A DNA stretch of 59,362 bases, from assembly GCF_002298975.1 (NCBI RefSeq), contig NZ_DBMV01000026.1:1-59362 (forward strand), in the 5' to 3' direction. Each line of letters opens with the position of its first letter. Position 1 is the first letter of the stretch. The notes below the pieces were generated by a model, which had not been told where the DNA came from, did not search any database, and worked only from the letters and a program-made list of their open reading frames with translations. The position numbers and the translations under genes were made by a program. The stretch comes from Ralstonia sp. UBA689. Lineage in GTDB: Bacteria > Pseudomonadota > Gammaproteobacteria > Burkholderiales > Burkholderiaceae. Shown here piece after piece: positions 46,101-54,396 of this stretch.

Positions 46101-46471
46101 TTGCGGAAGTCGATGGTATTGCCGCCGAGTCCGTAAAAGCCATCCGTGGTTGTCGCGCTTGCGCTGACTGTAGCGCCCGATTGCACCGTGATCCTGGCGT
46201 TGTCGCGTACCGCAATGGCGCTCGTGTCGCCCACCCTCAACGTGCTGCCCGTTCGCACGATCACGACGCGGTTGTCCTCGGACGCCTTGTCCCCAGTGCC
46301 GACCGTCGAGGTAAATGGGTTTGGCGATGTTGCATCGCAGACGGTGGTTTGCCCGGTGGTTGTGCAGTTTGCATGCGCGAGCGCCCCAAACAAGGCAAAC
46401 GGCGATGCGACCAGAGCGATGGTGACGACGTGAAGCCGCCCGCGGCGGCGATGAAAGAATGGTGTACCCAT
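43193..46471 (-). CDS. autotransporter with PATR-type passenger repeats
   Basis: This 1092-residue type Va secreted protein has a signal peptide ending AHA, then a long beta-helical passenger rich in Gly/Thr/Asn. It contains repeats of the passenger-associated type (GTGTLTLGAGNTHGGGTTIT, GTLVLAADNAYQRDTTIAAG). The last 280 residues are the beta-barrel, from ARVIAQKGSRMSDGNG to the terminal GVRWGW. It is likely a surface adhesin or similar. The start is weakly supported because no strong ribosome site is seen. A fossil of a related gene lies at 49150-49237. Confidence 0.9.
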   Translation of the reverse strand: MGTPFFHRRRGRLHVVTIALVASPFALFGALAHANCTTTGQTTVCDATSPNPFTSTVGTGDKASEDNRVVIVRTGSTLRVGDTSAIAVRDNARITVQSGATVSASATTTDGFYGLGGNTIDFRNNSTLTVQRGGQVLATGTQDVAEALNPLGTGNTIINDGLIRSASTSAIWFETETGTNTIFNNATGVIQTDVANGHAIGAETDGSIHFTNRGKVVGAVYFANRDDALHLYTGSSISGSITGGDGANLITLNGTGNATLGIVSDFQTLQKQDSGTWTLPENLVIMGVTSAKVQQGTLILQDNNGEYTGTMQVDAGATLQGDALSVTKAVTNNGLVRFQQDVDGRYTGQIVGAGAVEKTGTGTLTLGAGNTHGGGTTITQGTLAINADSALGDTSGALTLNGGTLQLASNVDVAATRAISIAEGGGTIDTQGYTSTVAQRMTGAGSLTKAGNGTLVLAADNAYQRDTTIAAGTLQLGKGGTSGSVASNVTNNGMLVFNRSDVFTFGGAISGTGGITQAGTGTTVLTANNAIQGDALVASGALAIGDAAHADAALGVSGTHAPQSLRTMAAGSGGNVQIAANASLGGYGTVNGAVTNSGTVAVADALAAFATGGSGSLTINGSLNNAGMVQIGGAGVGNKLVVNGNYVGNGGVLAINTQLGADNSPTDKLVISGGTASGNTAVHVTNAGGAGAKTTGDGIEVVSAINGATTQANAFALAHRVVAGPYEYTLQRGGSASADSWYLRALQTATQATGTDITDTGTTQPALRPEVSLYTAIPSLTLLYGRTLLDTLHERVGEESNQATGPAGTSPVLRTGWARVIAQKGSRMSDGNGIYGNQGPAFSYDFGGVQVGADVYQRQREDGSRDHAGGYFAAGRIAADVTHADGADAGRDTVNANTVGLYWTHFGPSGWYLDGVVQGTRYDADASPHGVNGLKTHALSYAASLEAGYPIALSPQWRVEPQAQIVYQRAAFADANDGAADVHFNSVNSMLGRLGVRVSKRWGESPERQHTAWVHANVWHEFRGQTGTQMSSPDGGFVPFTSQLPSTTLELMGGLTAQVAKNGVFYASLGYQISADRRLHGVNGKAGVRWGW

Positions 46472-47343
46472 ACGTTTGCGTCCGCGCGCACCGCATTAGA
46501 AGCTGCTACGCCTGTTTCCCGGACCGACGTAGCGCAGTTTGCGCAGACTCCCCCTTTTTTGCTGATGATGGTTAAGTCCCACTTCCAGTTAGGCAGATGA
46601 GCCTCTCGCCAGCGCTGTGTCGCAACGCCAGGTTCTTTGGCGAAGCAAAGCCGGGCGATTTGTTGCCGAGAGCAACTGCCCCGTACTGCGCCGATCAAAC
46701 TGTGGTGTTCGAAGCAGTGCAGACGAGAGCGATTCTAGGAATGGGATTCACCTGAAATTTAAAACGAATGTAAATGCCTTCGTCATTTAATAATCAGCTG
46801 TGCTCGCGACGTCTGCACAGATTTATCTCGGCCAATAGGTAAACATGGAGCGCGCTGCCATGCGCCGTTTGCCATTGACCCGGCACGCTCTCATGGTGCG
46901 AATCGCGTGCTGGAGCCGCGCGCGGTGTGGCACAGAAAACTGCGGTCCCAATTCAATGATGAGAAAAGCCGTCGTACGTGCAACCTTAAGAAACGGGGAA
47001 CTGCCGCAATCTGACCGCCACGACACAAAGCAAACTGAAAGACTTAATAGAACGCGCGGAACCCGAGCCACCGCTCGCACACCCGAATGCCCGAAAAGAT
47101 CCGTGTGATGGATAGATGGCGTGGGCCGCTCGGGAAGGCGCCAATGGCTAGCGTGTCGGCCGCCTACGGAGCGATATCGCGGGGCAGGAGCGGCATCGGG
47201 CAGTGGCGGTCGACGAAGCACGCGTATACGCCTGCCGCCCCGCGCAGTCCGGGCGCGGGGCGGCGCCACAAAACGTGTTCAACAGCGGGCGATACCTGCG
47301 CTTCGTACTAGCACCGCGGGAAGACCACCGGTACCAGCGCCAC
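46472..47343. other. 872-bp gene-poor gap upstream of the autotransporter
   Basis: The left end should carry the autotransporter promoter. An AT-rich tract lies at 46755-46800. The right end lies downstream of the lipoprotein gene. A 15-base string ACCTGCGCTTCGTAC at 47288-47302 is shared with 41607-41621 beside the IS3 remnant. No convincing gene is found. Confidence 0.45.
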
Positions 47344-48726
47344 TCATGCCCGTGGTGGCTCGATAGGTGAAGGCAACGGTTCTGTAGGCACTGGCCGTTG
47401 AACAGGGTCTTGCCACAGCGGATGAATCTCGATGCGAGAGTCGTACAGGATGCTACTGTCAAGGGCGACGATCGCCTTTTGATCGATCTTTATGGTCTTC
47501 TCCCGCGCACTGATGCCGTTGCGCGAGGCCGGCGACCCCAAGGCGTATATCTCACACTGCCCGTTGCCCATCCCGTCGTTCCGGATGACGTACTGGACCG
47601 ACGGCAGGTATTTGTGCTTCGGGTTCCAGTTCATGCCGCAGGCAATCAAGAAGTCGAGGATGTAGTTGGTGTCCTCAATCTGTCCCATCCGCAGATACTC
47701 ATTATCCGTGTAGGCCAAAGCGTAGTCCAGGCACACGTCAATCCCGAATGGCACTCCACCCAATGGGTCGTTATCGAACCCCGTGAACCGTTTGCCCTGC
47801 GCATAGTAAGCCGCGGTGGTCCCGGATTTCTGCAACACCAAAATGCTGAACGCCCCTAAATTGACTTTCCAGTACTGCCTCAAGCCCTTGGACACCGTTG
47901 TACGCTTGTACGTGTCAAAGTCGATACCCGAGACATTGCGCTTTGGCCATATTGAGATCGGACGGCTTCCATCCGGGTTGCTCTTGCTGAAGTTATCGAT
48001 CACCAGCACATAGTTCAATGCCTCATACGCAGGAAGGTCCTTATCTTTGATGGCGGACGCAACACCGGAGGCCGGGGCGGGGGGCGCCGCATCGTCGAGC
48101 TGCTTCTTGACGACCTGAGTCGTGCCTGGCAACAAGGCCAGCTTGCCGAACTTCTCACGAGGGAACAGCGCAATGAGATTGCGCACATGCTGTTGCACCT
48201 GCGTGACACACAAGGCAGAGAAAGCCTTCAATTCTGCTTCGTTCTTCACGGCGTCCCAGTGCACGTTCCAGTAAAACTCCGGAACCACGAAATAGGTGAT
48301 ATCCGAAGATTCGGTCTTTGCCTCCAAACCTTGCGTTAATGTGTTCTTGAGCAGATCAAATTTGGCATTGAGTGCGCGTGTGACATAGGTTTGGATGTCT
48401 TCGTCGGCTTCGCGCTGATTGCTCGGTGGCTGGTAGGTCGGAGTTTGCAGATTCAGAATGCGCGCAAACCTCACCACGTTCTGTTCGACGGGCTTGGTGG
48501 TCACGCCTTCAACCGGCGGTGCCGGGACGGGGATTGGCGCCGTGGGTGCCGGGGTCAGCGGTACGGAGTCAAGCGCCGCCTGATCGGTTGGGTCGTCGCC
48601 GCCGCCGCCGCAAGCGGTTAGCAAACCAGTGCCGCCCAACGACAACATGAGCCCCGTTTTTAAAAGCGTTCTACGTTTGTTCGCCGTGTTAGCGGTGTCT
48701 TGTAAAGCGGCCTTGCGATCAGGCAT
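47344..48726 (-). CDS. lipoprotein with a degenerate nitrilase-like fold
   Basis: This 460-residue exported protein begins with a Lys/Arg-rich signal (NKRRTLLKTGLM, possibly Tat-like) and has a lipobox LLTAC (C39), followed by a Pro/Ala-rich tether to residue 75. The mature part shows a nitrilase-superfamily pattern: Glu150 in FVVPEFYW, a Lys near 262 (WPKRN) and Cys332 in GIDVCLDYAL, which could form the Glu-Lys-Cys triad. The family assignment is tentative. AAGGGGG precedes the 48726 start. The gene is flanked by AT-rich DNA and IS debris. Confidence 0.6.
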   Translation of the reverse strand: MPDRKAALQDTANTANKRRTLLKTGLMLSLGGTGLLTACGGGGDDPTDQAALDSVPLTPAPTAPIPVPAPPVEGVTTKPVEQNVVRFARILNLQTPTYQPPSNQREADEDIQTYVTRALNAKFDLLKNTLTQGLEAKTESSDITYFVVPEFYWNVHWDAVKNEAELKAFSALCVTQVQQHVRNLIALFPREKFGKLALLPGTTQVVKKQLDDAAPPAPASGVASAIKDKDLPAYEALNYVLVIDNFSKSNPDGSRPISIWPKRNVSGIDFDTYKRTTVSKGLRQYWKVNLGAFSILVLQKSGTTAAYYAQGKRFTGFDNDPLGGVPFGIDVCLDYALAYTDNEYLRMGQIEDTNYILDFLIACGMNWNPKHKYLPSVQYVIRNDGMGNGQCEIYALGSPASRNGISAREKTIKIDQKAIVALDSSILYDSRIEIHPLWQDPVQRPVPTEPLPSPIEPPRA

Positions 48727-49146
48727 GTCATCCCCCTTCTGTGAAAGTTGAATGACGATCCGCAAAGATCATGCCAGTCGTCTTTGAAAGGCGAATACCG
48801 CAAGCTTAAGTGGTTTTTAAAAAATGCAGAAAGTAGTTGTTATCTATTTTGATGCGTAATTGCAAAAATACATTAACAATTTAGCACAATGGCAGTGCTC
48901 AATGCCCAATGTTTGGCTATGGGTTCTTTTGCGCAAAGCGAAGTCCCCCACCTCGCATGGGGTCTTCAACGGCGTGGATGTTTTACGCGGCGAGCAGCAA
49001 GCTAGCAATGCACAGCGGATGGCGCGGGCAGGTGTGTTTCATGTCTGTTGATCGTGGACGTGCTTGCGCCATTTTCCCGTGACGAGTGTTTCCTCTGTGA
49101 TCCTCATCTTGTCACCGGAACTCAGCGCGTCTTGGATGTAACGCGA
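48727..49146. other. AT-rich gap upstream of the lipoprotein gene
   Basis: AT-rich DNA at 48790-48900 probably holds the promoter of the leftward lipoprotein gene. The rest to 49146 shows no gene or repeat that could be named. Confidence 0.4.
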
Positions 49147-49149
49147 CGG

Positions 49150-49237
49150 CGATGGTGCCGCCGCCATCGGCGATGCTGATGGCGCGCGTTGCGGACACAC
49201 CCAGGTTGCCGGCCAACTGCAGCAGGTGCCGTTCAGG
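49150..49237 (-). pseudogene. fossil of a second autotransporter passenger
   Basis: About 88 bases match the autotransporter at roughly 45185-45275: the minus strand reads LNG..LQLAGNL.VSATRAISIADGGGTI, compared with LNGGTLQLAS and ATRAISIAEGGGTI. A frameshift lies near 49227. The fragment joins chrA-like DNA directly at about 49240. Confidence 0.7.
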
Positions 49238-49239
49238 AT

Positions 49240-50233
49240 GAGGAGGGCACTACCGCATCGTCGGCGCCACGCTGGTCGGCATTGCCTTCTTGCTGCCTTC
49301 GTTCCTCATGGTGGTGGCGCTGGGCTGGGCTTATGTGTGCTTTGGCGGGCTGACGTGAATGCAATCGGTGTTCTCCGGCGTGGGCGCGGCAGCGATCGGC
49401 ATCATCGCCATCAGCGCGCACAAGCTCACCACCACAAGAGCGTCGGCAAGGACAAGCTGCTGTGGGCCGTCTACCTGTTGCTGGCGGAGGTGGCGGTCGT
49501 TACTGAGTCCGAGGTGGCGTGGCTGTTCCTGGCGGCCGGCGTTCTGGTGTGGTTCTGGCGCGCGCCGCCCAGGTGGCTGCGCCAGGGCCGCATGAATGTG
49601 GTTGCTGTCGCGCCCGTCGCGGCGGCTAGCGGCTTGCTCGGCACGATCGATTCGCTCCTGCTTTCGCAGCTTGGCCCGTTCTTCGCCAAGGCCGGCGCAT
49701 TCGTATTCGGCTCGGGGTTCGCCATCGTGCCGTTTCTCTACGGCGGCGTGGTCACGGAGCACCACCGGCTCAACGAAAGGCAGTTCGTCGACGCTGTGGC
49801 CGTGGCGATGATCACGCCCGGCCCGGTGGTCATCACCGTTGGCTTTGTCGGCTACCTGGTGGCGGGCCTGCCTGGCGCGTGCGTGGCCGCTCTTGGCACG
49901 TTTTTGCCGTGCTACCTGTTCATCATCCTGCCGACGCCGTACTTCAAGAAGTGCGGCAAGCTGCCCGCCATCCAAGCCTTTGTCGATGGAGTAACAGCAG
50001 CGGCCGTGGGCGCCATTACCGGCGCGGTGATCGTGCTGGCTAAGCGCTTCATCGTCAATGTGTCGACGGCGCTTTTGGCCGTGGCCACGGTGCTGCTTCT
50101 GGTGCGGTTCAAGAAGCTGCTCGAGCCGATGATTGTGGCTTCGGCGCAGGCTACCAGTGCATCGGGCACCACGCACAGCAATGCGGTCAACGTCTCGGCC
50201 GGCAACCAGACCGGCGTCAACTTCAGTTTCTAA
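49240..50233 (+). pseudogene. chrA: chromate transporter chrA, truncated and broken
   Basis: The plus strand encodes the middle and end of a ChrA (CHR family) ion transporter. The first segment (HYRIVGATLVGIAFLLPSFL) stops at an in-frame TGA (49356-49358) where a Trp codon is expected, continues in the same frame to about 49432, then shifts. The second half is open (KDKLLWAVYLLLAEVAVV through RFKKLLEP), with a GPGPVVIT-like motif (TPGPVVITVGFVGYLVAG). The 5' third is missing, and the last 25 residues (NAVNVSAGNQTGVNFSF) do not look like ChrA. It is probably inactive. Confidence 0.8.
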
Positions 50234-50274
50234 CCAGAGAGAAAAAGGGGCGAAGCCCGCCCCCTCACAACACA

Positions 50275-50424
50275 ATGAAGAACATCATCCTCATCCTGTC
50301 TTTGGGTGCGTCGCTGCTGGGCGGTTGCGTCTATCTGCCCGACGATGGCCCGGTGGCGCGCCCGCAAGGCGGCCCGGGTAACGGCTTTTGCCCGCCGGGA
50401 CAGGCGAAGAAGGGCAATTGCTGA
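50275..50424 (+). CDS. 49-residue lipoprotein
   Basis: The product has a short signal with lipobox LLGGC, then VYLPDDGPVARPQGGPGNGF and ends CPPGQAKKGNC. It is too short for a known family. A GGGGCG/CGCCCC hairpin (50247-50264) sits between a possible ribosome site and the ATG. A copy of its last 15 codons, with a frameshift, is fused to the folD remnant at 56037-56084. A terminator follows at 50450. Confidence 0.6.
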   Translation: MKNIILILSLGASLLGGCVYLPDDGPVARPQGGPGNGFCPPGQAKKGNC

Positions 50425-50433
50425 GCCTTCGAC

Positions 50434-50620
50434 TTAGCGCTCGCGCAACAAGAAGCCGGTCTGCGTGACCGGCTTCTTCTGGTTCATCGCGGAATACCGG
50501 GGGAACGCGGCGCGGGTTTTGAGGAACAAATATTCCTCGTCGCGGTACCCGTAAGCGCGGCGTTTGATGACCTTGATGGTGTTGTTGATACCCTTCGACG
50601 ACGCTGGTATTGATGGGGTG
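50434..50620 (-). pseudogene. ISL3-family transposase, C-terminal fragment (minus strand)
   Basis: The minus strand reads NTSVVEG, then after an extra G, INNTIKVIKRRAYGYRDEEY and LFLKTRAAFP, which is an ISL3 DDE-domain end. The frame then runs into the terminator region and stops at 50434-50436. The 5' side is cut at the IS256 end. Confidence 0.7.
50450..50478. terminator. terminator after the small lipoprotein gene
   Basis: AAGAAGCCGGTC and GACCGGCTTCTT form a 12-bp stem with loop TGCGT, followed on the right by CTGG. A similar hairpin follows the second copy of the gene tail at 56104-56132. Confidence 0.8.
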
Positions 50621-50624
50621 GCGG

Positions 50625-51995
50625 GGGCCTATCCGAGATTTTGTGTGCGAGGCATATCATGAGGAGTAGAAGTGATGGATATGCCGATGAAGAAGAAACG
50701 CACGTTGGCGTCGCAGGCAGCGGCGCGAGGGCCGTTGCCTGAACTGCCCAAGGAACTGTTGGACGAGTTGGTCAAGGGGCCGATGACACCGGGCGAGGAG
50801 CAGGACCTGATGCTGGCGTTCAACAAAGCGCTCATCGAACGCGCGATGGGCGCCGAGATGAATCTGCACCTGGGCTATCAGCCGGGTCAGCCCAAACCGC
50901 CTGGTCAAGACAACGAACGCAACGGTGCCAGCGGCAAGACGGTCATCACCGATCGCGGCCCGGTCCGGGTCGAGGTGCCGCGAGACCGAGACGGCAGCTT
51001 CGCGCCGATCCTGATCCCCAAGCATGAGCGTCGCTTCACCGGCTTCGACGAGCGCATCATCGCCATGTACGCACGAGGCATGAGCGTGCGCGAGATTCAA
51101 GCCTTCCTTGCCGAGAGCTACGGCACCGAAGTCTCGCCCGACTTCATCAGCTCGGTCACCGATGACGTGATGGCCGAGGCGTTGGTTTGGCAGAGCCGCC
51201 CGCTCGAAGTCATGTACCCCGTGGTGTTCTTTGATGCCTTGCGGGTCAAGATTCGCGATGACGGCGTGGTCAGCAACAAGGCGGTGTACCTGGCCCTAGG
51301 CATCCAGGCCGACGGCCAGCGCGACGTGCTGGGCCTGTGGATCGAGCAGACCGAAGGCGCCAAGTTCTGGCTCAAGGTGTTCAACGAGCTCAAGGCACGC
51401 GGCTGTCAGGACATCTTGATCGCCGTGGTCGATGGTCTGAAGGGGCTGGCCGAGGCGATCGGCACGGCCTATCCGAGGACGACGGTGCAGACCTGCATCG
51501 TGCATCTGATTCGCAACAGTCTGGAATACGCGAGCTGGAAGGATCGTAAAGCCATCGCCCAGGCGCTGCGTCCGATCTACACGGCGGCAAGCGTTGAGGC
51601 AGCCCAGCAAGCGCTGCAGGCCTTTGCCGACGGCCCCTGGGGCGCCAAGTATCCGACCATCGTGCATTCCTGGCAGCGTGCCTGGGAGCACGTCACGCCG
51701 TTCTTTGCGTTTGCGCCAGAGATTCGGCGGGTCATCTACACGACCAATGCGATTGAAAGTCTGAGCATCCAGCTACGCAAGGTCATCAAGACGCGCGGTC
51801 ACTTCCCCAATGACGAGGCCGCCATCAAGCTGCTCTGGCTGGCGCTGCGCAATGTGCTGGCCAAGTCCGTGCGGGCGGCCTTCGACTGGAAATCGGCCAT
51901 GAACCAGTTTGCTATCCTGTTCGGCGACCGGTTCACGATGGCGCGCGGGTAATGATCTCTTTAACCGCCTCGCCCACAAAAATGCGGACAGGCTC
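50625..51995 (+). mobile_element. IS256-family insertion sequence, apparently intact
   Basis: The element of about 1371 bases has imperfect 29-base inverted ends (50625-50653 and 51967-51995, roughly 22 of 29 matching, both containing TTTTGTGNGCGAGGC-like cores). It carries one intact transposase. The flanks differ: a minus-strand ISL3 end on the left, a plus-strand ISL3-type gene on the right, with no matching 8-base target repeat. Confidence 0.85.
50675..51952 (+). CDS. IS256-family transposase
   Basis: This 425-residue mutator-type transposase has the DDE residues in VVFFDALRVKIRD, VVDGLKGLAEAI and YTTNAIESLSIQLRK, with the family Cys/His region QTCIVHLIRNSLEYA. The start at 50675 is chosen because GAGGAG lies 8 bases upstream; a GTG one codon earlier is possible. 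No disruption is seen, so it may be active. Confidence 0.93.
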   Translation: MDMPMKKKRTLASQAAARGPLPELPKELLDELVKGPMTPGEEQDLMLAFNKALIERAMGAEMNLHLGYQPGQPKPPGQDNERNGASGKTVITDRGPVRVEVPRDRDGSFAPILIPKHERRFTGFDERIIAMYARGMSVREIQAFLAESYGTEVSPDFISSVTDDVMAEALVWQSRPLEVMYPVVFFDALRVKIRDDGVVSNKAVYLALGIQADGQRDVLGLWIEQTEGAKFWLKVFNELKARGCQDILIAVVDGLKGLAEAIGTAYPRTTVQTCIVHLIRNSLEYASWKDRKAIAQALRPIYTAASVEAAQQALQAFADGPWGAKYPTIVHSWQRAWEHVTPFFAFAPEIRRVIYTTNAIESLSIQLRKVIKTRGHFPNDEAAIKLLWLALRNVLAKSVRAAFDWKSAMNQFAILFGDRFTMARG

Positions 51996-51997
51996 AG

Positions 51998-52216
51998 GCC
52001 GCCAAGCTGATCGCGCGCCACTTGCCCAACGTGTTGACCTTCTTTGCCCATCGCATCACCAACGCCGTTGCCGAGGGCTTGAACTCCAAGATCGCCACAG
52101 TCCAGAAGCGCGCTTGCGGCTATCGAAATCCGGACCACTTCAAGATCGCCGTCTATTTCCATTGCGGCGGTCTCAACCTATATCCCGCTGGCGTGACCCA
52201 CACGAAAGTCCGATGA
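51998..52216 (+). pseudogene. ISL3-type transposase, C-terminal fragment (plus strand)
   Basis: The frame AAKLIARHLPNVLTFFAHRI continues through NAVAEGLNSKIATVQKRACG to FHCGGLNLYP, a DDE_Tnp_ISL3 end. It begins precisely at the right end of the IS256 element, which therefore either disrupted it or replaced the rest in a rearrangement. Confidence 0.75.
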
Positions 52217-52227
52217 ACCAAAACAAA

Positions 52228-52258
52228 AATGCCGTTCAAGTCTTAACTGAACGGCATT
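52228..52258 (-). terminator. terminator of the cold-shock gene
   Basis: On the minus strand AATGCCGTTCA and TGAACGGCATT form an 11-bp stem with a 9-base loop, followed by TTTTGTTTT, 38 bases after the csp stop. Confidence 0.9.
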
Positions 52259-52296
52259 ACCGCGTGGCGGGGTTTCTTCCTGGCAGACCCGATCGA

Positions 52297-52500
52297 TCAG
52301 ATCGATTCGATCTTGGTCGCGGTGGGGCCCTTCTGGCCCATGCCTACGACATAACGAACCTTCTGCCCCTCCTGCAGGGACTTGAATCCATTGCCCTGGA
52401 CTTCAGAGAAATGAGCGAACAGGTCGTTGCCGCCTGCGTCAGGGGTGATAAAGCCAAAGCCCTTGGAGTCGTTGAACCACTTTACTGTGCCGGTTTCCAT
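52297..52500 (-). CDS. cold-shock protein (CspA family)
   Basis: This is a 67-residue single OB-fold RNA chaperone with RNP1 KGFGFIT and RNP2 DLFAHFS. METGTVKWFN is the standard family N-terminus, so the start at 52500 is secure. It is monocistronic with its own terminator. It sits at the edge of the IS-rich segment. Confidence 0.95.
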   Translation of the reverse strand: METGTVKWFNDSKGFGFITPDAGGNDLFAHFSEVQGNGFKSLQEGQKVRYVVGMGQKGPTATKIESI

Positions 52501-53166
52501 GTTGGATATCCTCAAAAGTTTTCTGAATGAGCCTGTGCTCATCAGGCACGACAATCAAGGAAGAAACATGGAGCAAAGGAGCCGCCACTTGGCGTGACAA
52601 CCCAGAACATCGGAGTAACTGCTTGAAGATCCTGCGAGACGGGTTCTACAGGTATTGCGGTGTCGTGTCAATGAATATCGAATCGAAAACCGGATTCAAT
52701 GCATCGATATGACTGCCGGCGCGCATCGTAGTCCTTCCATGTCGCCCATGGATCGCAACCGCCGCGCACAGGGAAGGTTCGCATCCTCCCCATGGCTGCC
52801 TTCCACCACACGATGGCCGGGCCCTGCGCCGAGTCACTCCGGCTTGCCGCAAGCGGCGACTGCCAGAAGCTGCTACCATACGCGACCTTTGCCCTTTCTT
52901 CGCATTGATCGGGCCGGGTGCCGAACACAAGAAGCGATACAGCATCGGTCACCCGTCGGGCGTACACCCGAATCTCCCTGGGCCACACAGCCCATTACCT
53001 ACCTGACCGGCGGCCCGTCCGCTCCGTACGCGGCGTGCATGTACTAGGCATGCCAGCCTACGCAAGTCCGGTCACTTCGTCGCCAATCGCTCGCGCCTTG
53101 CCTGAATGCATGCGCGTAGGCATTGGCCTTACCCCATCGTGACGTAACTCACCAGCCGGAAGTGGC
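52501..53166. other. 666-bp gap upstream of csp
   Basis: The left end should hold the csp promoter and 5' leader. Several open frames of 60-130 codons exist, but none has a ribosome site or recognisable sequence, so none is called. Confidence 0.4.
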
Positions 53167-53508
53167 TTGCATGCCTGCACCACACCTGCGTTGAGAGATC
53201 GTCCGAAACATTGCAGCGTATTGAATCAAGTCAACTCCCCATACACGGTGTCCGTGTACCCGATTGAACAAGAACCAGGCGTCTGGTTCGCCACCTACCT
53301 CATCAGTGAGTACCGGGACGGCATGGAACACATCCTCGCCAACGTCTCGATGCGCGCCGATGTACATCGCACGGAAGCACTCGCAAGGCGTGCGGCCCAG
53401 CGCGCAGGAAGGGTTGCCATCGCGCGACTCCCCTCCCGGCAAGTTGCTTGCCGCCCCCAACCACATCGTGCGGCCCATAGCGCCGCGGCAGGAGCCCAAC
53501 TTGGCTAA
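53167..53508 (+). CDS. hypothetical protein overlapping infA
   Basis: The open frame encodes up to 113 residues. The plausible core is YTVSVYPIEQEPGVWFATYL, then EYRDGMEHILANVSM, which has the alternating pattern of a small beta-rich domain, and an Arg/Ala-rich tail. Only a TTG is available for the long form; a shorter start near 53222 (TTG) or 53252 (GTG) is equally possible. It overlaps infA by 8 bases, suggesting coupled translation. No family is recognised with confidence. Confidence 0.45.
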   Translation: MHACTTPALRDRPKHCSVLNQVNSPYTVSVYPIEQEPGVWFATYLISEYRDGMEHILANVSMRADVHRTEALARRAAQRAGRVAIARLPSRQVACRPQPHRAAHSAAAGAQLG

Positions 53509-53722
53509 AGAAGAACTCGTGGAATTCGGCGGCCAAGTTGCCGAAGTGCTGCCAGACAATCGCTTTCGCGTAGTTCTGGAGAATGGCGCCCAGATCTGGG
53601 CCTATTCATCGGGCCGCATGAAGAGGCACCGCATACGCATCCTCGCGGGTGACCGGGTCACGCTGGAGATGTCGCCCTATGACCTGACGAAGGGTCGGAT
53701 CAACTATCGCCACAAGAATTGA
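53501..53722 (+). CDS. infA: translation initiation factor IF-1, second-copy type
   Basis: This 73-residue OB-fold protein binds the ribosomal A site during initiation. The family sequence runs from AKEELVEFGG through DRVTLEMSPYDLTKGRI to the C-terminus. The start is TTG at 53501, with CAGGAG upstream. Beta-proteobacteria usually keep one infA in the ribosomal operon and often a diverged second copy; the sequence here differs from the standard in several positions (ENGAQIWAYSSG), so this is likely the accessory copy. Confidence 0.92.
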   Translation: MAKEELVEFGGQVAEVLPDNRFRVVLENGAQIWAYSSGRMKRHRIRILAGDRVTLEMSPYDLTKGRINYRHKN

Positions 53723-53802
53723 ACCGCGCAAGCTGCCTGACGTGGGGTGACTCCGTCGGCAGTGGCACCACTCAACCAGAATCCAACGAAAAGGAAATCA
53801 CC

Positions 53803-54057
53803 ATGTCTGCCTGCGATGAATGGGAAGAATTGCATCTGACACCCGAGGGCTGGAAGGATGGCAGCTACCGGCACGAGCCGGGCGCCGCAGTTGTTGTCGC
53901 GCCGCCGGCCAATCAAGTGCTGACGGTACGCCGGCATGTGGCGGCCGTGTACGGTGGCCCGTCGCGCGTCACGGAAGACCGGACACCCCACACGGATGAC
54001 ATGAGCCAGATCGAGCAATTGCTGTTGCAGTACGGCGCCCCTGTCTTTGGCGTGTAG
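53803..54057 (+). CDS. small hypothetical protein
   Basis: This 84-residue protein starts MSACDEWEELHLTPEGW and is acidic at the N-terminus. AAGGAAA lies before the ATG. No signal peptide, membrane segment or family is recognised. It lies 80 bases after infA on the same strand. Confidence 0.55.
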   Translation: MSACDEWEELHLTPEGWKDGSYRHEPGAAVVVAPPANQVLTVRRHVAAVYGGPSRVTEDRTPHTDDMSQIEQLLLQYGAPVFGV

Positions 54058-54158
54058 TCTGGAAGCAGTACAACTGAACGAACCTTTACCCGACGCTGCG
54101 GCTTATCCAGAAGCCAGCGCGCCACCATGGGCTCACATCTTTTGAGAGAAAGTTTGGC

Positions 54159-54371
54159 ATGACACTTTGCTCAGCTTGCCTTGCCATCGAAGTCCATAAG
54201 CGCGGCGCGCCAGGCCATGCTTTGCTAAGAATCACCGACACGCAACGCCTCAAGTCGTCTACGGCGCTTGCCGTTACGGTGAGCACGTTCGCATGCCCGA
54301 CCTGCGGTGCACGGTGGATCTACCGCGACGAAAAAAACGTGGATAACCAAGGGTGGTCGCTTGAGCAGTAG
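54159..54371 (+). CDS. small putative zinc-ribbon protein
   Basis: This 70-residue protein has two Cys pairs, CSAC at the N-terminus and CPTCGARW near the C-terminus, arranged as in a zinc ribbon. GAGAGAAAG stands upstream of the ATG. The function is unknown. Confidence 0.5.
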   Translation: MTLCSACLAIEVHKRGAPGHALLRITDTQRLKSSTALAVTVSTFACPTCGARWIYRDEKNVDNQGWSLEQ

Positions 54372-54396
54372 GCGCCCAGTCTTCGAGGTGTTTGCG

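Noticed and set aside
42804..50620. The two minus-strand ISL3 fragments as halves of one element split by an insertion
   Set aside because: The N-terminal piece lies at the lower coordinate. On the minus strand it should lie at the higher one, so a simple split does not fit.
52527..53047. Open frames of 61-130 codons upstream of csp
   Set aside because: No ribosome site, no family, and composition as expected by chance.
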